This document shows, piece after piece, positions 27,693-38,086 of a stretch of DNA of 64,000 nt. The stretch is from Planctomycetota bacterium (GTDB taxonomy: Bacteria; Planctomycetota; UBA1135; GCA-002686595), in assembly GCA_016872795.1 (NCBI GenBank), contig VGYZ01000008.1, forward strand, positions 1-64,000. The letters run 5' to 3'. A program made the translations under genes and the position numbers. The notes below the pieces were generated by a model, which made no database searches, was not told the origin of the DNA, and worked only from the letters and a program-made list of their open reading frames with translations. The stretch's first letter is position 1. Each line of letters begins with the position of its first letter.

Positions 27693-28624
27693 TGCAGTCG
27701 ACCTTCCGTGAGCGACAGGAACACGTCCTCGAGGTCGACGGTCTTGGGCGCGAACTCGCACAGACCGAGCCCCGCGCCTGCGAGAGTCGCGAGCAGACTC
27801 GCGGCGGCCGCTTCGTCTCCTTCGAAGTCAAAGGCCACGCCCTCGCGCTCGATGTGCGCGTTCTTCACGAACGGCAGCTCGAGCAAGGCGCGCTCGAGTC
27901 GCTCCGCGCCGGCGATCGACCGCGCGTAAATGCGCTGGATGCCGCTCACACCGCGCGCGATCGACTCGACCGAGCCCGACCCGCGCACCGTGCCACGCTC
28001 GATCACCGTGACGGTCGTGCACATTTCCGCGAGCTCGGTGAGGATGTGCGACGAAATCAGGATCGACTTGCCCATGCCCGCGAGAGCTTTCACGAGCTCG
28101 CGCAGCTCGACGCGCGCGCGCGGGTCGAGACCCGCCGCGGGCTCGTCGAGGATCAGCACCGCGGGATCGTGCAGCAGCGTCTTGGCGAGGCACAGGCGCT
28201 GCTTCATGCCCTTGGAGAGCGCGTCGATGTGCTTCTCGCGCAGGTCGCCGAGCGAGGTGAACTCGATCACGCGCTCGAGCACGCTGCGGCGCGCGTCGCC
28301 GCGGATGCCGTAGGCGCGCGCGAAGAAGTCGAGGTACTCGTGGATGGTCGTATTGGCGTAGGCGCCGTAGGAATCCGGCATGAAGCCGATGCGCGCGCGT
28401 GCCTCGCGCGGATGCTCCGTCACGCTGATGCCGTCGACGCGCACGTCGCCCGAGTCGGGCAGCTCGAGTGTCGAGCAGATGCGCATCGTGGTGGTCTTGC
28501 CGGCGCCGTTGGGCCCGATGAAGCCCATGATCTCGCCGGGGGCGACGGTGAAGCTCACCGCGTCGACGGCCGTTAGGGCCCCGAAGCGCTTGGTGATCGC
28601 GCGAACTTCGAGCGCACCCTTCAT
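27689..28624 (-). CDS. ABC-2 type transporter ATP-binding protein
   Basis: 311 residues from the ATG at 28624, which overlaps the upstream stop (ATGA). Walker A is GPNGAGKTT (37-45), the signature is LSKGMKQR (about 137), Walker B is AVLILDEPAAGLDP, and the switch histidine is in ILISSHILTEL. The C-terminal 90 residues form the accessory domain usual in ABC-2 ATPases that partner single permeases. It powers the permease encoded immediately downstream. The resemblance to the GldA/GldF arrangement is structural only; no gliding genes are seen here. Confidence 0.92.
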   Translation of the reverse strand: MKGALEVRAITKRFGALTAVDAVSFTVAPGEIMGFIGPNGAGKTTTMRICSTLELPDSGDVRVDGISVTEHPREARARIGFMPDSYGAYANTTIHEYLDFFARAYGIRGDARRSVLERVIEFTSLGDLREKHIDALSKGMKQRLCLAKTLLHDPAVLILDEPAAGLDPRARVELRELVKALAGMGKSILISSHILTELAEMCTTVTVIERGTVRGSGSVESIARGVSGIQRIYARSIAGAERLERALLELPFVKNAHIEREGVAFDFEGDEAAAASLLATLAGAGLGLCEFAPKTVDLEDVFLSLTEGRLQ

Positions 28625-30417
28625 TTCCAGACCTCCGACTGCAGGTCCCAGATTCCGAGCAGGCGGTGGTCGCTCGCGAGCTCGGTCGTCTCGATGCCGC
28701 AGCCGTCTCGGAATGGCGAGCGTTCGATCCGCGCGAGGTAGGTCGCGTGCGGAATCAGTTCCTCGGGAGAGCGGGCCCACGATCCGATTTGAATCTCGAT
28801 CGGCTCGGTGGCGAGGTCGTCTCGCGTCGGCGGCTCGCAGGGCGCGAGCGTTGCCGTCGCGCCCTCGGCGATGGCGCTGCTGCTCGCGTACCAAGCGCCG
28901 CGTTCGTCGCGCGCGAGCACGGAAGCGATGCGCGCGCCGAGTCCGTTGCGCACGACGAGCCCCTCGGGGGAGCGACTCACCTCGAGCCGACCGCGCGCGG
29001 CGCGCTCGTTCTGCAGTATGTGCTGCACGGCGATGCGGGTGGGCAGGTAGTCACCGGCGAGCAGCAGGTCGGGGTCTTGCTCGATCCGCAGCAGGTTGCG
29101 ACCGACGGATCCAAAGCGCCCGGAGCCCTCGCGCAGGAAGTGCAGCGCGGTCGAGGCTTCCGGTCGCAGTCCTTCGCCGGGTGAGAGTCCGGCGTAGATC
29201 AGGCGTCGCTCGACGCAGGCGGAGCGATGGAGGCGCTCGTCGAGCAGTGCAATGGACTGCGAGGCGACCTTGACGTCGAGCCCCTGCACCAGCGTTCCGT
29301 ACACGAGCAGCGTCAGCGTGGTGGCGAGCGCGATCATCGGAATCGTGAGGAGCAGCAGCACGGGCCGACCCTTGCGCGCGATCCACAGGAAGTTCACGGG
29401 CCCGATCAGCAGTCCGAAGGCGATCAGCAGCAGCGCGAAGATGTGATGGGGGATCGCTCCGAGGCCGGGGATCGCCAGGTCGGTCCGGCGCGCGCGCGAG
29501 GTGCCGTCCGCGCGCGGCGCGATGTCCCATTTCTCGCTCGCGAGTCGATGCACGCTCTCGCGCAAGTCCGGATCGTCGAACCATTGCTCGCTTGTGTGAA
29601 GCGCGAGCACTCCCAGTCCGCAGGTCTGAAGGTCGCCGGCGTCTTTGGTCACACGGAAGCGTTCTTCCAGCCACGGCGCGAGCGAGCCGCGCTCGGCGGC
29701 CAGCTCGCGCGCGCGCGGGCCCGCGATGAGCGCCACGCCACCGGCGCGCACCCACGCGACCAGCGACTCGAGTTCCTTCTCGGGCGGCAGCTCGCGGCGT
29801 GCATCGAGGACGACGAGATCGAGGCTCGAGTAGCCATTCCACGCGCGCGGCAAGTCGTCGTAGCGCGCGAGGGCGATCTGCGCGTCGTCGGGCGTCGTCG
29901 TCGTGCCCGGCGGCACATAGCCGCCGGGGTTGACCTTAAGGCGCGAAGTCGTCTCGCCCCACTCCGCAATGCGGCTCGCGCTCACGACCTCGTCGCTGAC
30001 GGCGAGGATCGCGAGGTAGTCGAGCTCGCAGCCGCCGCTCAGGACACCAGCGGAATTCCAGTCGTCGCCGCGCTGGCTGCGCAGGCGCAAGTTCCAGTCC
30101 TGCTGCCACTGGCCACCCGCGGGCAGCAGGACCTCGGTCTCGATGCTCTCGCCCGGGGCGAGCTCGAACGAGCGCTCGAACACGCGCTGGAGCTGCCACT
30201 CCGGGGCATTGGCGTCGAGCCGCACGCGCGCCGGTTCGCTGGAGCAATTGCGGAGCTCGAGCCGCAGCGGTGCCCAGCCCTTGTTGAGTTTCGCGGGCCA
30301 CGCACTGCGCGCGCGAACCTCGATGTCCGCGCGTTCGAGCCGCGCCGTCACATCGCCCGCGCTCGCAGGCGGCGCCGATCCGAGGAGCGCCAAGCATCCG
30401 AACAGGAGCGCTCGCAT
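28621..30417 (-). CDS. Membrane protein with GATase-like domain in the MoxR operon
   Basis: 598 residues with a signal peptide (MRALLFGCLALLGSAPPASA). An N-terminal beta-sandwich precedes a GATase-like Rossmann segment (about 190-290) containing LDLVVLDARRELPPEKEL and LVAWVRAGGVALIAGP. Two adjacent hydrophobic helices follow at about 325-375 (HHIFALLLIAFGLLIGPVNF and LLLLTIPMIALATTLTLLV). The C-terminal ~220 residues are soluble and unrecognised. The combination of a GATase-like domain with an ABC-2 ATPase and permease recalls GldG-type auxiliary subunits; this is an inference. Its stop overlaps the ATPase start by 4 bp and MoxR ends 5 bp upstream. Confidence 0.72.
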   Translation of the reverse strand: MRALLFGCLALLGSAPPASAGDVTARLERADIEVRARSAWPAKLNKGWAPLRLELRNCSSEPARVRLDANAPEWQLQRVFERSFELAPGESIETEVLLPAGGQWQQDWNLRLRSQRGDDWNSAGVLSGGCELDYLAILAVSDEVVSASRIAEWGETTSRLKVNPGGYVPPGTTTTPDDAQIALARYDDLPRAWNGYSSLDLVVLDARRELPPEKELESLVAWVRAGGVALIAGPRARELAAERGSLAPWLEERFRVTKDAGDLQTCGLGVLALHTSEQWFDDPDLRESVHRLASEKWDIAPRADGTSRARRTDLAIPGLGAIPHHIFALLLIAFGLLIGPVNFLWIARKGRPVLLLLTIPMIALATTLTLLVYGTLVQGLDVKVASQSIALLDERLHRSACVERRLIYAGLSPGEGLRPEASTALHFLREGSGRFGSVGRNLLRIEQDPDLLLAGDYLPTRIAVQHILQNERAARGRLEVSRSPEGLVVRNGLGARIASVLARDERGAWYASSSAIAEGATATLAPCEPPTRDDLATEPIEIQIGSWARSPEELIPHATYLARIERSPFRDGCGIETTELASDHRLLGIWDLQSEVWK

Positions 30418-30422
30418 GCGTG

Positions 30423-31435
<1,013 letters not shown>

Positions 31436-31439
<4 letters not shown>

Positions 31440-31756
31440 CGCTTGGGTTCATCCTGTCCGAAGAAATCGCGCACGGCCTCGCGGTGAGCCGGCGCGAGCC
31501 GACGCTTCCATGCGCCGCGCCCGGTCGAAACCTCGCCTTCGACGAGTCCCGCGCCCGAACCTCGCGGCGCCGCCTCGGGAGCGGCCGCGCCGACGCCGAC
31601 CAAGCCCGTCGAATCCGGGTCGAGCGCGCTCGCCTCGGGCAGCGAGCGCGACTCGAACTCGTCGGTGCGTCCCTTCGTTTCGCCAGAGAACGCGAGGTCC
31701 GCGTCGCCGCGCCCGCGCGTCACGCCGCCCGATCCAGGAGTGCCCGCCACGCTCAC
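31436..31756 (-). pseudogene. C-terminal part of the split coiled-coil membrane protein
   Basis: A 106-codon frame from a GTG at 31756 to the TGA at 31436-31438, which overlaps the MoxR start. It lies in exactly the same frame as the gene ending at 31781; only one TGA and eight codons separate them. The content, GGVTRGRGDADLAFSGET followed later by LAPAHREAVRDFFG, resembles the normal C-terminus of the large coiled-coil membrane proteins found upstream of MoxR in related clusters, as I recall the family. The two pieces therefore probably represent one ancestral gene cut by a stop codon. It may still be translated from the GTG, or the stop may be a sequencing error. Confidence 0.55.
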
Positions 31757-31780
31757 GGCGTGACCCTTGCCCCGGCCCTT

Positions 31781-32836
31781 TCATGTCCCGCCGGGCTGCT
31801 TGCACTCCTCGTCGCACTCGTGCTCGTCGTCGAAGTCCTCGAGCGACAGCTTCTCGCCGAGCTTGCCGAGCTTGGAGGGGTCGATCAGTCGTCCGCCTGC
31901 CAGCTTGCCCATGCGGCCGTCGAGCGCGCCCTTGAGTTCCTGCGCGAGGCGCGCGAGCTCCGCCGATGAGAGCGGCTCGCCCGCGAGCGATTGAGCGGCC
32001 TGTGCGAGCTCGCGCTCGAGCTCCTCGGGCAGGTCCTTCGCAAGTCCCGCCGCGCCCATGGTCTGCGCCGCGTCCTGCAGAGCCTGCTGGGCCTTGGCGA
32101 GCTGCGCCTCGTTGGCCGCCGACTCGAGCTGCGCGAGCGCCTGCTGCGCGGCGAGCTCCGCTTCCTGCGCGGCTTGCTCGATGCGCTCATCGAGCTGGTC
32201 GAGCGCCTCGTAGGTGCTCTCGGGATGGCCTGCTTCGGAGTCCGCCTTGGCGGCTTCGAGGCGCTCTTCGAGCTCGCGTTCGAGCTCCGGATCGAGTGCC
32301 AGCGCGTCCTGCAGCGTCTCAAGTCGCTCCTCGACGCGCTCGAGCGCCGCGGCGGACACCGCGGGCGGCGGCCCGACGGCCTCGCGCGGCAATTCGATCC
32401 ACAGCGCGAGCGCGGCAAACGCCAGCGCAAGTCCGAGCGGACGAGCGAGCGCCGAAAACTCGACGGGCGGCAGTCTTGCCAGCGCGGCCGCCACCGCGAC
32501 CTCGGTGCGCGGGCTCCACGCCGTCGAGCCGAGCTCCTGCTCGGTGACGACGAAGCCGCTGCCTCCGGAGCGCACGTCGAGCCACGTCGCGGCGTGTGCG
32601 GCACTGGGGCGTTCGCGGCGCGCGAGCACGAGCGCGGCGATGGGGGCGAGCAGCGCCGGAGCGAGCAGCCACGCCGCCTGAGCGCGCTCCCAGTTCAGTC
32701 CGCCACGCGCGAGTAGGGCTGCGGCCGCGCAGCTTCCGAGCGTCCAGCCGCACAGCGGTCCCGCGCGCCGCACCCATGCCACGCCGAACGTTCGCCGACG
32801 CAGCGCGGAGACAGCCTGAGCGAGTGTCACGGCCAT
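31781..32836 (-). CDS. Coiled-coil membrane protein of the MoxR operon (N-terminal part)
   Basis: 351 residues from the ATG at 32836. Three hydrophobic segments occur at about 28-45, 53-70 and 130-147 (LGLALAFAALALWIEL). A long acidic coiled coil follows at about 165-320, rich in Glu, Gln, Ala and Leu (ALERVEERLETLQDALALD and similar). The frame ends SLEDFDDEHECDEECKQPGGT at a TGA, after which the same frame continues as the piece at 31436-31756. It is the first gene of the minus-strand arm, and the divergent N-formylglutamate-amidohydrolase-like gene starts within 31 bp. Probably a scaffold or stalk protein for the vWA/MoxR complex; no enzymatic motif is seen. Confidence 0.75.
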   Translation of the reverse strand: MAVTLAQAVSALRRRTFGVAWVRRAGPLCGWTLGSCAAAALLARGGLNWERAQAAWLLAPALLAPIAALVLARRERPSAAHAATWLDVRSGGSGFVVTEQELGSTAWSPRTEVAVAAALARLPPVEFSALARPLGLALAFAALALWIELPREAVGPPPAVSAAALERVEERLETLQDALALDPELERELEERLEAAKADSEAGHPESTYEALDQLDERIEQAAQEAELAAQQALAQLESAANEAQLAKAQQALQDAAQTMGAAGLAKDLPEELERELAQAAQSLAGEPLSSAELARLAQELKGALDGRMGKLAGGRLIDPSKLGKLGEKLSLEDFDDEHECDEECKQPGGT

Positions 32837-32866
32837 GGCCCCATGCTAGCGTGCTCGCGTATCCCG

Positions 32867-33748
32867 ATGCGAACCACCTTGCTCGTTCTGGCATGGTCCC
32901 TGACGCAGGGGCCCGTGGCCGAGACTCCGCCCCGCGCGGCGGAGTTCGTCGTGCTGCAAGAGGGGACGCTGCCGCTGGTCTTGAGCGCGCCTCACGGAGG
33001 CACGCACAAGCCCGCGACGGCGCCCGGGCGGACGCGGGGCGTCACGACGCTCGACGGCGGCACGCGCGAGCTCTCGCTGTGCGTCGCCGACGAGCTCGAG
33101 CGCCTGCTGCACGCGCGTCCGTTCGTGGTCGCGACCTCGATCCACCGCTCGAAGGTCGACCTCAACCGCGCCGAGGCGGATGCGACGGAAGTGGACGGCC
33201 TGGGCGCGCAAGTGTGGCGCGAGTACCACGCGGCGTTGGAACGCGCGACGAAGGCGGCGCGCAAGCTGCGAGACGGGCGCGCGCTCGTGATCGATGTGCA
33301 CGGACATGCGCACGAGGAGCCGCTGGTCGAGCTCGGCTTCGCGCTCGACGCGCAGCAACTCGCGCTCGACGACGAGACCCTGGCCCGCGAGCGCTGGTTT
33401 GGCGAGGAGCGCGTCGATGTTCCGTGGGTGCGTGGAGCGCGCTCGCTCGGCGCACGGCTCGCGGAGGCGGGGCTCCCCGCGCTCCCGTGTCCGACGCGCC
33501 CGCATCCCGACGGCAAGCCCTACTTCAACGGCGGCTACATCGTGCGCCGCCATCGCGATGCCACGCTGCGCGCCGTGCAGCTCGAGTTCCCCCCTGCGGC
33601 CCGCGCGCGCGAGCACCGGGCCGAGACTGCCGCGCAGGTCGCGCGCGCCCTCGCCGAGGTGCTCGCGGACTGGTACCCCGAGCCTGCACCCGCGGGAAAA
33701 TCCACTGGGACGCAGTCTGTTGGGGCGAAGTCTTCAGGGACGAAGTGA
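32867..33748 (+). CDS. N-formylglutamate amidohydrolase-like secreted protein
   Basis: 293 residues from the ATG at 32867, giving the signal peptide MRTTLLVLAWSLTQGPVA; an in-frame ATG at 32843 would add eight residues. Conserved family sites include LVLSAPHGG (about 39-47), SIHRSKVDLNRAEAD, VIDVHGHAH and a late VQLEF. Together these supply the His/Asp/Glu metal ligands of the FGase/peptidase-like fold. Known members hydrolyse N-formylglutamate in histidine degradation, but no hut genes are near and the protein looks exported, so the real substrate is open. The C-terminal ~15 residues are a Ser/Gly/Lys tail. Convergent with the repeat protein at 33785 across a GC palindrome (33758-33773). Confidence 0.75.
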   Translation: MRTTLLVLAWSLTQGPVAETPPRAAEFVVLQEGTLPLVLSAPHGGTHKPATAPGRTRGVTTLDGGTRELSLCVADELERLLHARPFVVATSIHRSKVDLNRAEADATEVDGLGAQVWREYHAALERATKAARKLRDGRALVIDVHGHAHEEPLVELGFALDAQQLALDDETLARERWFGEERVDVPWVRGARSLGARLAEAGLPALPCPTRPHPDGKPYFNGGYIVRRHRDATLRAVQLEFPPAARAREHRAETAAQVARALAEVLADWYPEPAPAGKSTGTQSVGAKSSGTK

Positions 33749-33784
33749 GTGCACCTCGCGCGGCGCGCCGCGCATTCCTCGTCG

Positions 33785-36700
33785 CTACAGCCGCACATTG
33801 AGCTTGCGCTCCGGCTGGCCCGAGAGCGTGACCGGCTTGGTTTCCTTGCGGCCGTCCGGCGCGCTCACGATCACCCGATACTTGCCGGGCGAGAGCGGGC
33901 CCACGCGCTGTTCGCGGCTCGACAACTCGCCGGCCGACATGGCCTCCATGATCTCCGCGATCGAAACGACGCCGTGAACCTCGCGGCCCGCGTCGTCGAG
34001 CACGCTCAACGCAGCCTCGACTTGACTGCCGTCCTCGTTGCTGACGGTGACGAGCAGCAGGGTCGCCGCGCCGAGCACGAGCTCCACGTTCGCGGCTTCG
34101 CCCGCGCGGACGAGCACGCGCGCGCGACCGTCGCTCGCGAGCCCGCTCTTGCGGGCGGAGAGCGTGTACTCGCCGGCTGCGAGTCCGTCGTAGGTGAAGC
34201 GACCCGCGGAGTCCGTCGCGAGCATCGACAGGCGCTCGAGCGGACGACCCGCGGCATCGCGGACGAACAGCGCCGCTTCCGCAATCGGAGCACCATCGGC
34301 GCCTCGCACGATGCCGCTCACGCTGCCCGCCGCGTGCAGCTCGAAGTCGACGCCCTCCGTCCGCGCGCCTTCGCTGACCGCGATGCCCTCGCGCAGCTGG
34401 CGTCCACCGCGCGCGCTGCCTCCGAGCAGGCCGCCGAGCGGCGCGCCGCCGATCGCGACGGTGTAGCGGCCGGGCGCGAGCCATACGAGCTCGTAGCGAC
34501 CGTCGCCATCGGTCTCGACTTCCGCGTAGTTGTCGCCGAACAGCGAGCCCAAGGGCATGGGGCCGTCGTTCGTGAGCGTCACGCGCACGCGCGCCGCCCC
34601 CGAGCCATCGCTCGCGCGCACGCGGCCCGCGATCGCGCCCACGGGCAGCTCGAATTCCTGCTGGAACGACGCTGTTTCCGGCGCGACGAAGCGCTGCGTG
34701 ATCGTCTGCTGCTGTCCCGCGCTCCCCGGCTTCTGCAGCGAGGCGAAGTAGGACCCGGGGCTGTCGAGCGTGACCGCGAAGCGACCGTCCTCGTCGCTGG
34801 TGGCGAACTTGAACGCGCTCTGCGCCGCGCTTTCCCCGGCGCGCCGATCCCGCAGAATCGAGATCACGACTCCGCCGACGCCGCGTCCGTCGCAGGTGAC
34901 GCGTCCCGCGAGCTCGACCGCGTCCTTCGCGGGCGCGCCCAGCACGACGTGCACGGTCTCCGACTCGACGACGACTGCGCTCGCGAGCAGCATGCCCGTG
35001 AGCATCGCCGCCGCATCGGGCTCGCTCTCGGTGCCGCTGCGCGACTTGGCGCGAGAGCCCGGAAAGTGCATCACGTTGTAGCTTCCGGCCGTCAAGTGCT
35101 CGACGCGGAAGCGACCGTCACGGTCGCTGTTCACGAAGCGCTGCGAGAGCGGGTCGGACGCGAGTTGCAGCAACACCTGCGCGCCCGCGGCCGGCGTGCC
35201 GTCTTTCGCGTACACCTCGCCCGTGAGCGTGCCGCCGAGCCGGAGCGTGAGCAGCACGCTGGAAGTCTCTTCACCGCTTCGCACCTCGACTTCGACCGCC
35301 TCGCTGCCGGCCGTGCCGTCGGCGCGCGCGACGAGCTTGTGCTGTCCAGCCGCCAAGTTGGAAAGGCGGAAGCTGCCATCCGCGAGTGAGCTCGCGACGA
35401 CAGGCTGCGTCGTGCTTTGTTCCGCTTGGCTCACGACATTCTGCAAGTTGGCCGCGACCTGCACGCTCGCGCCCGCGACCGGCACGCCGGCGAGGTCGAC
35501 CACGAGTCCGCTGACGCTGCCGCCGCGCTGGAGCACGATCACGACCTCGGGAGCCGACGGTTCGCCCGGCAGCGCCACGGACAGGTCCGCGCGCGTGAAG
35601 CCATCCGCAGTGGCCGAGAGATCCCACTGGCCGCGCTCAAGGTCGTCGAAGCGGAAGCGGCCGGGCTCGGCACCCTCGCGCGCGATCTCCGTGCGCCCGC
35701 CGAGTCCGCGGACGACGCCGCCCACATTTTCCATGGCGCGCACCTTGGCCTTCGCCACGGCCATGCCGCTGGCATCGACGACGCGCAGGTCCAAGGCGAG
35801 CGGCGCCGCGAGCACGAGCTCGAGCGTGCGTCCGCCGGGAGTCACGCCGCCTTCGCTCGCGCGGTGCTTGCTCGCTCCGGGCTCGGGCGCAGCGCTCGCG
35901 CTCACGAGGAAGGGTCCCTTGCCCAGTCCGACGATGGTGAAGCGACCCTCCGTATCCGCCACCGCCTCGCCGCGCGCGCCCTGCATGGCGTTGAGCGCGC
36001 TCATGCCGCCGAGCGCGGCTGGATCGAAGTCAGCGCGTACGGTCGCGTTCGCCGCGGGGCTTCCATCGGGCCAGCGCACCACGCCGCTGAGAGTCGCACC
36101 GCGTTTCAGCACGACGTCGCCGAGCTCCGTGCGTTCGCCGTCGCGCACCGTGCAGGCGAGCGTGCGCTCGAGCACGCCGCGACCTGCGAAGGCGAGGTCC
36201 ACTTCACCGGCGAGCACGGCGCCGAGCACGAAGCGACCTTCCGCGTCGCTCGAGCCCTTGCGCACCTCGAAGCCGCCCTGTCCGAAGACGAGCGGATCGA
36301 CGGAGGCCGCCAGCGTGGCGTCGGCGATCGCAACGCCGTCGGCATCGACCACGCGTCCGGCGAGCTCGCCGCCGCGCGTGAGCACCGCATCGAGCGCGAT
36401 GTGCAGCCCCGGCCGAATGTCGACGCGCTCGCCCTTGAACGCCGCCAGCGTCTCGCACCGCACGCGCAGGTCGCGCGCGAGGCGCGAAGCCACGCCGCGA
36501 AACTCGTAGCTGCCATCCGAGCGCGGATGCGTCGTGGGAGCGCGCAGCCCGACGGGCGGATGCGCGCCGCCCGCGAGCGCGAGTGCGTCGAACATGAGCT
36601 CGAGCTCGCAGGCTCGCACATCGAGGCCGCTCGCATCGACGCCCGCTGCGACGAGGACACGCCCCGTGACCCAGGCGCCGAGCTCCGGCGCGAGTTCGAG

Positions 36701-37234
36701 CCCGACTCGCGCGTCCTCGGCCTGCAGCCGTCGCGGCTCGGCGAGGAACACATAGCGTCCGCGCAGGTGCAGCCACGTTCCGTCGGCGAGGTCGCGCCAG
36801 GGCAGGCGAAACGATCCGTCAGGATCCACTGCGGCGCGAGCGAGGATGCGCGCGTCGTCCGCGAGCTCGTCCTCGTTGGCATCGCGCAGCTCGTCGTTCC
36901 GGCGAGCTTCCCGTCCGAGCACGAGCACTTCCGCGCTCTCGTCCGCCGGGGTGCCCACCGGCCAGAGCACGCGCCCCGCGAGCTCGACCACCGCGTTCTC
37001 AGCGCGAACCTCCTGGGCCACGCGCTCCGGCGCAGCCCTCTCGTCCGTTGCAGGCGCCTCGAGCGCTCCGTCCTGAGCTCCGCGGGAGCCGTCGCTCGTC
37101 TCCGCACGCGTCGCCGTCGCCTCTGCGGCAGTCTCGACCGCCTCCGCACCCGGTCGGTGCGCGATCCAGAAGTAGGAACCCAGCGAGAACAGCAGCGACA
37201 GTCCGAACAGCCACCACGCGACCTTGTTGCGCAT
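33785..37234 (-). CDS. Giant carboxypeptidase-regulatory-repeat protein (copy 2)
   Basis: 1149 residues from the ATG at 37234, beginning MRNKVAWWLFGLSLLFSLGSYF, a signal anchor. After an Ala/Glu/Thr linker there are about nine Ig-like CarboxypepD_reg repeats, for example GVVRWPDGSPAANATV, GLVVDLAGVPVAGASV and GEVYAKDGTPAAGAQV. The end, SGQPERKLNVRL, and the preceding VGPLSPGKYRV repeat are clearly related to the protein at 7719, so the two are paralogues. No catalytic domain is seen. Unlike copy 1, it often uses AAC-GTG, GAC-GTC and CAC-GTG, so ACGT sites are common. An envelope structural or binding role is inferred. Confidence 0.85.
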   Translation of the reverse strand: MRNKVAWWLFGLSLLFSLGSYFWIAHRPGAEAVETAAEATATRAETSDGSRGAQDGALEAPATDERAAPERVAQEVRAENAVVELAGRVLWPVGTPADESAEVLVLGREARRNDELRDANEDELADDARILARAAVDPDGSFRLPWRDLADGTWLHLRGRYVFLAEPRRLQAEDARVGLELAPELGAWVTGRVLVAAGVDASGLDVRACELELMFDALALAGGAHPPVGLRAPTTHPRSDGSYEFRGVASRLARDLRVRCETLAAFKGERVDIRPGLHIALDAVLTRGGELAGRVVDADGVAIADATLAASVDPLVFGQGGFEVRKGSSDAEGRFVLGAVLAGEVDLAFAGRGVLERTLACTVRDGERTELGDVVLKRGATLSGVVRWPDGSPAANATVRADFDPAALGGMSALNAMQGARGEAVADTEGRFTIVGLGKGPFLVSASAAPEPGASKHRASEGGVTPGGRTLELVLAAPLALDLRVVDASGMAVAKAKVRAMENVGGVVRGLGGRTEIAREGAEPGRFRFDDLERGQWDLSATADGFTRADLSVALPGEPSAPEVVIVLQRGGSVSGLVVDLAGVPVAGASVQVAANLQNVVSQAEQSTTQPVVASSLADGSFRLSNLAAGQHKLVARADGTAGSEAVEVEVRSGEETSSVLLTLRLGGTLTGEVYAKDGTPAAGAQVLLQLASDPLSQRFVNSDRDGRFRVEHLTAGSYNVMHFPGSRAKSRSGTESEPDAAAMLTGMLLASAVVVESETVHVVLGAPAKDAVELAGRVTCDGRGVGGVVISILRDRRAGESAAQSAFKFATSDEDGRFAVTLDSPGSYFASLQKPGSAGQQQTITQRFVAPETASFQQEFELPVGAIAGRVRASDGSGAARVRVTLTNDGPMPLGSLFGDNYAEVETDGDGRYELVWLAPGRYTVAIGGAPLGGLLGGSARGGRQLREGIAVSEGARTEGVDFELHAAGSVSGIVRGADGAPIAEAALFVRDAAGRPLERLSMLATDSAGRFTYDGLAAGEYTLSARKSGLASDGRARVLVRAGEAANVELVLGAATLLLVTVSNEDGSQVEAALSVLDDAGREVHGVVSIAEIMEAMSAGELSSREQRVGPLSPGKYRVIVSAPDGRKETKPVTLSGQPERKLNVRL

Positions 37235-37348
37235 GGCGGCATCCTCAACGAAACCCGTGCCAGCTTTCCATGGGGCGTAGTGCGCGCCGTCCGCGTCGCG
37301 CCTGAGCAACTTCCGCCCACGCGTGCCTGCAGCGCCCGCGCGCGGCGG

Positions 37349-38086
37349 TCAGGCGTCCGCGAAGCGGGTGGCGAGGTCGGCGACGATGCGGGCGGGGGTG
37401 GAGCCGGAGGTGAAGACGGTGTGCTCGCACTGTGCGTAGAGCGGCTCGCGCGTCTCGAGCAGCGCGCGCAGCTCCTCGATCGCGCGCGGGCGGCCGCTCA
37501 TGGGGCGCAGGTCGCCTTGGGCTACGACGCGCGCGTAGTGGTCCTCCGGCGTGGCCTTGAGCCAGACGGTGTGGCAGGTCGAGCGCAGGCGCGCGTAGGT
37601 TTCAGGCGAGTGGACGATCGAGCCGCCGGTGGCGAGCACGCAGCGCTCGCCTTCGGACAGCACCTTTTCGAGCGCCTCGGCCTCGAAGCGGCGGAAGCCG
37701 GAGCTGCCGTGCAGCTCGAAGATCGCGGCCAGCGACAGGCCCGCGAGCTCCTCGACGCGTGCGTCGAGCTCGACGAAGGGCACTTCGAGGGCGAGCGCGA
37801 GGGCGCGGCCGAGGCTCGACTTGCCGGCGCCGCGCAGGCCGACGAGCGCGACGCGGGCCGGTTTCGCCGGTTCGAGGTCGAACAGGCGTCGCAGCGGAAC
37901 GCCGAGCGCCACGGAGAGATCGAACAGCTTGCCGACGGACAGGTTGGCCCGGCCGGCCTCGGCCTCGGTGACATGCCTGCGGCTCAGGCCGGACTGGCGG
38001 GCGAGCTCCGTGACGCTCATTCCGGCACCCTCGCGCGCGCTGCGCAGCTTTCGGCCCAACTCTCGAAACAGGTCTTGTCGATCCAT
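37349..38086 (-). CDS. boxR: BoxR/BzdR-type regulator (HTH plus shikimate-kinase-like domain)
   Basis: 245 residues from the ATG at 38086. Residues 5-65 are an XRE-type helix-turn-helix (LGRKLRSAREGAGMSVTELA, then QSGLSRRHVTEAEAG). Residues about 76-245 resemble shikimate kinase, with Walker A GLRGAGKSS (83-91), ELDARVEELAGLS and VLATGGSIVHS. This fusion is known from BzdR and BoxR, transcription repressors in which the kinase-like domain senses benzoyl-CoA. Here it is divergent from boxC and boxB, which strongly supports that role. A true shikimate kinase would not normally carry the HTH. It presumably binds the 98-bp intergenic region. Confidence 0.9.
   Translation of the reverse strand: MDRQDLFRELGRKLRSAREGAGMSVTELARQSGLSRRHVTEAEAGRANLSVGKLFDLSVALGVPLRRLFDLEPAKPARVALVGLRGAGKSSLGRALALALEVPFVELDARVEELAGLSLAAIFELHGSSGFRRFEAEALEKVLSEGERCVLATGGSIVHSPETYARLRSTCHTVWLKATPEDHYARVVAQGDLRPMSGRPRAIEELRALLETREPLYAQCEHTVFTSGSTPARIVADLATRFADA

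Noticed and set aside
31781-31783. TGA read as selenocysteine
   Set aside because: No cysteine or redox site is expected at this position and no selenocysteine insertion hairpin is evident just downstream.
31449-31784. Alternative frame from an ATG overlapping the stop at 31781
   Set aside because: It would give an ATGA overlap, but the product is extremely Arg/Gly-rich; the frame ending at 31436 has normal composition and a family-like C-terminus.
33758-33773. GC palindrome as terminator between convergent genes
   Set aside because: The 16-nt palindrome has no loop and no T tract, so support is too weak to list.
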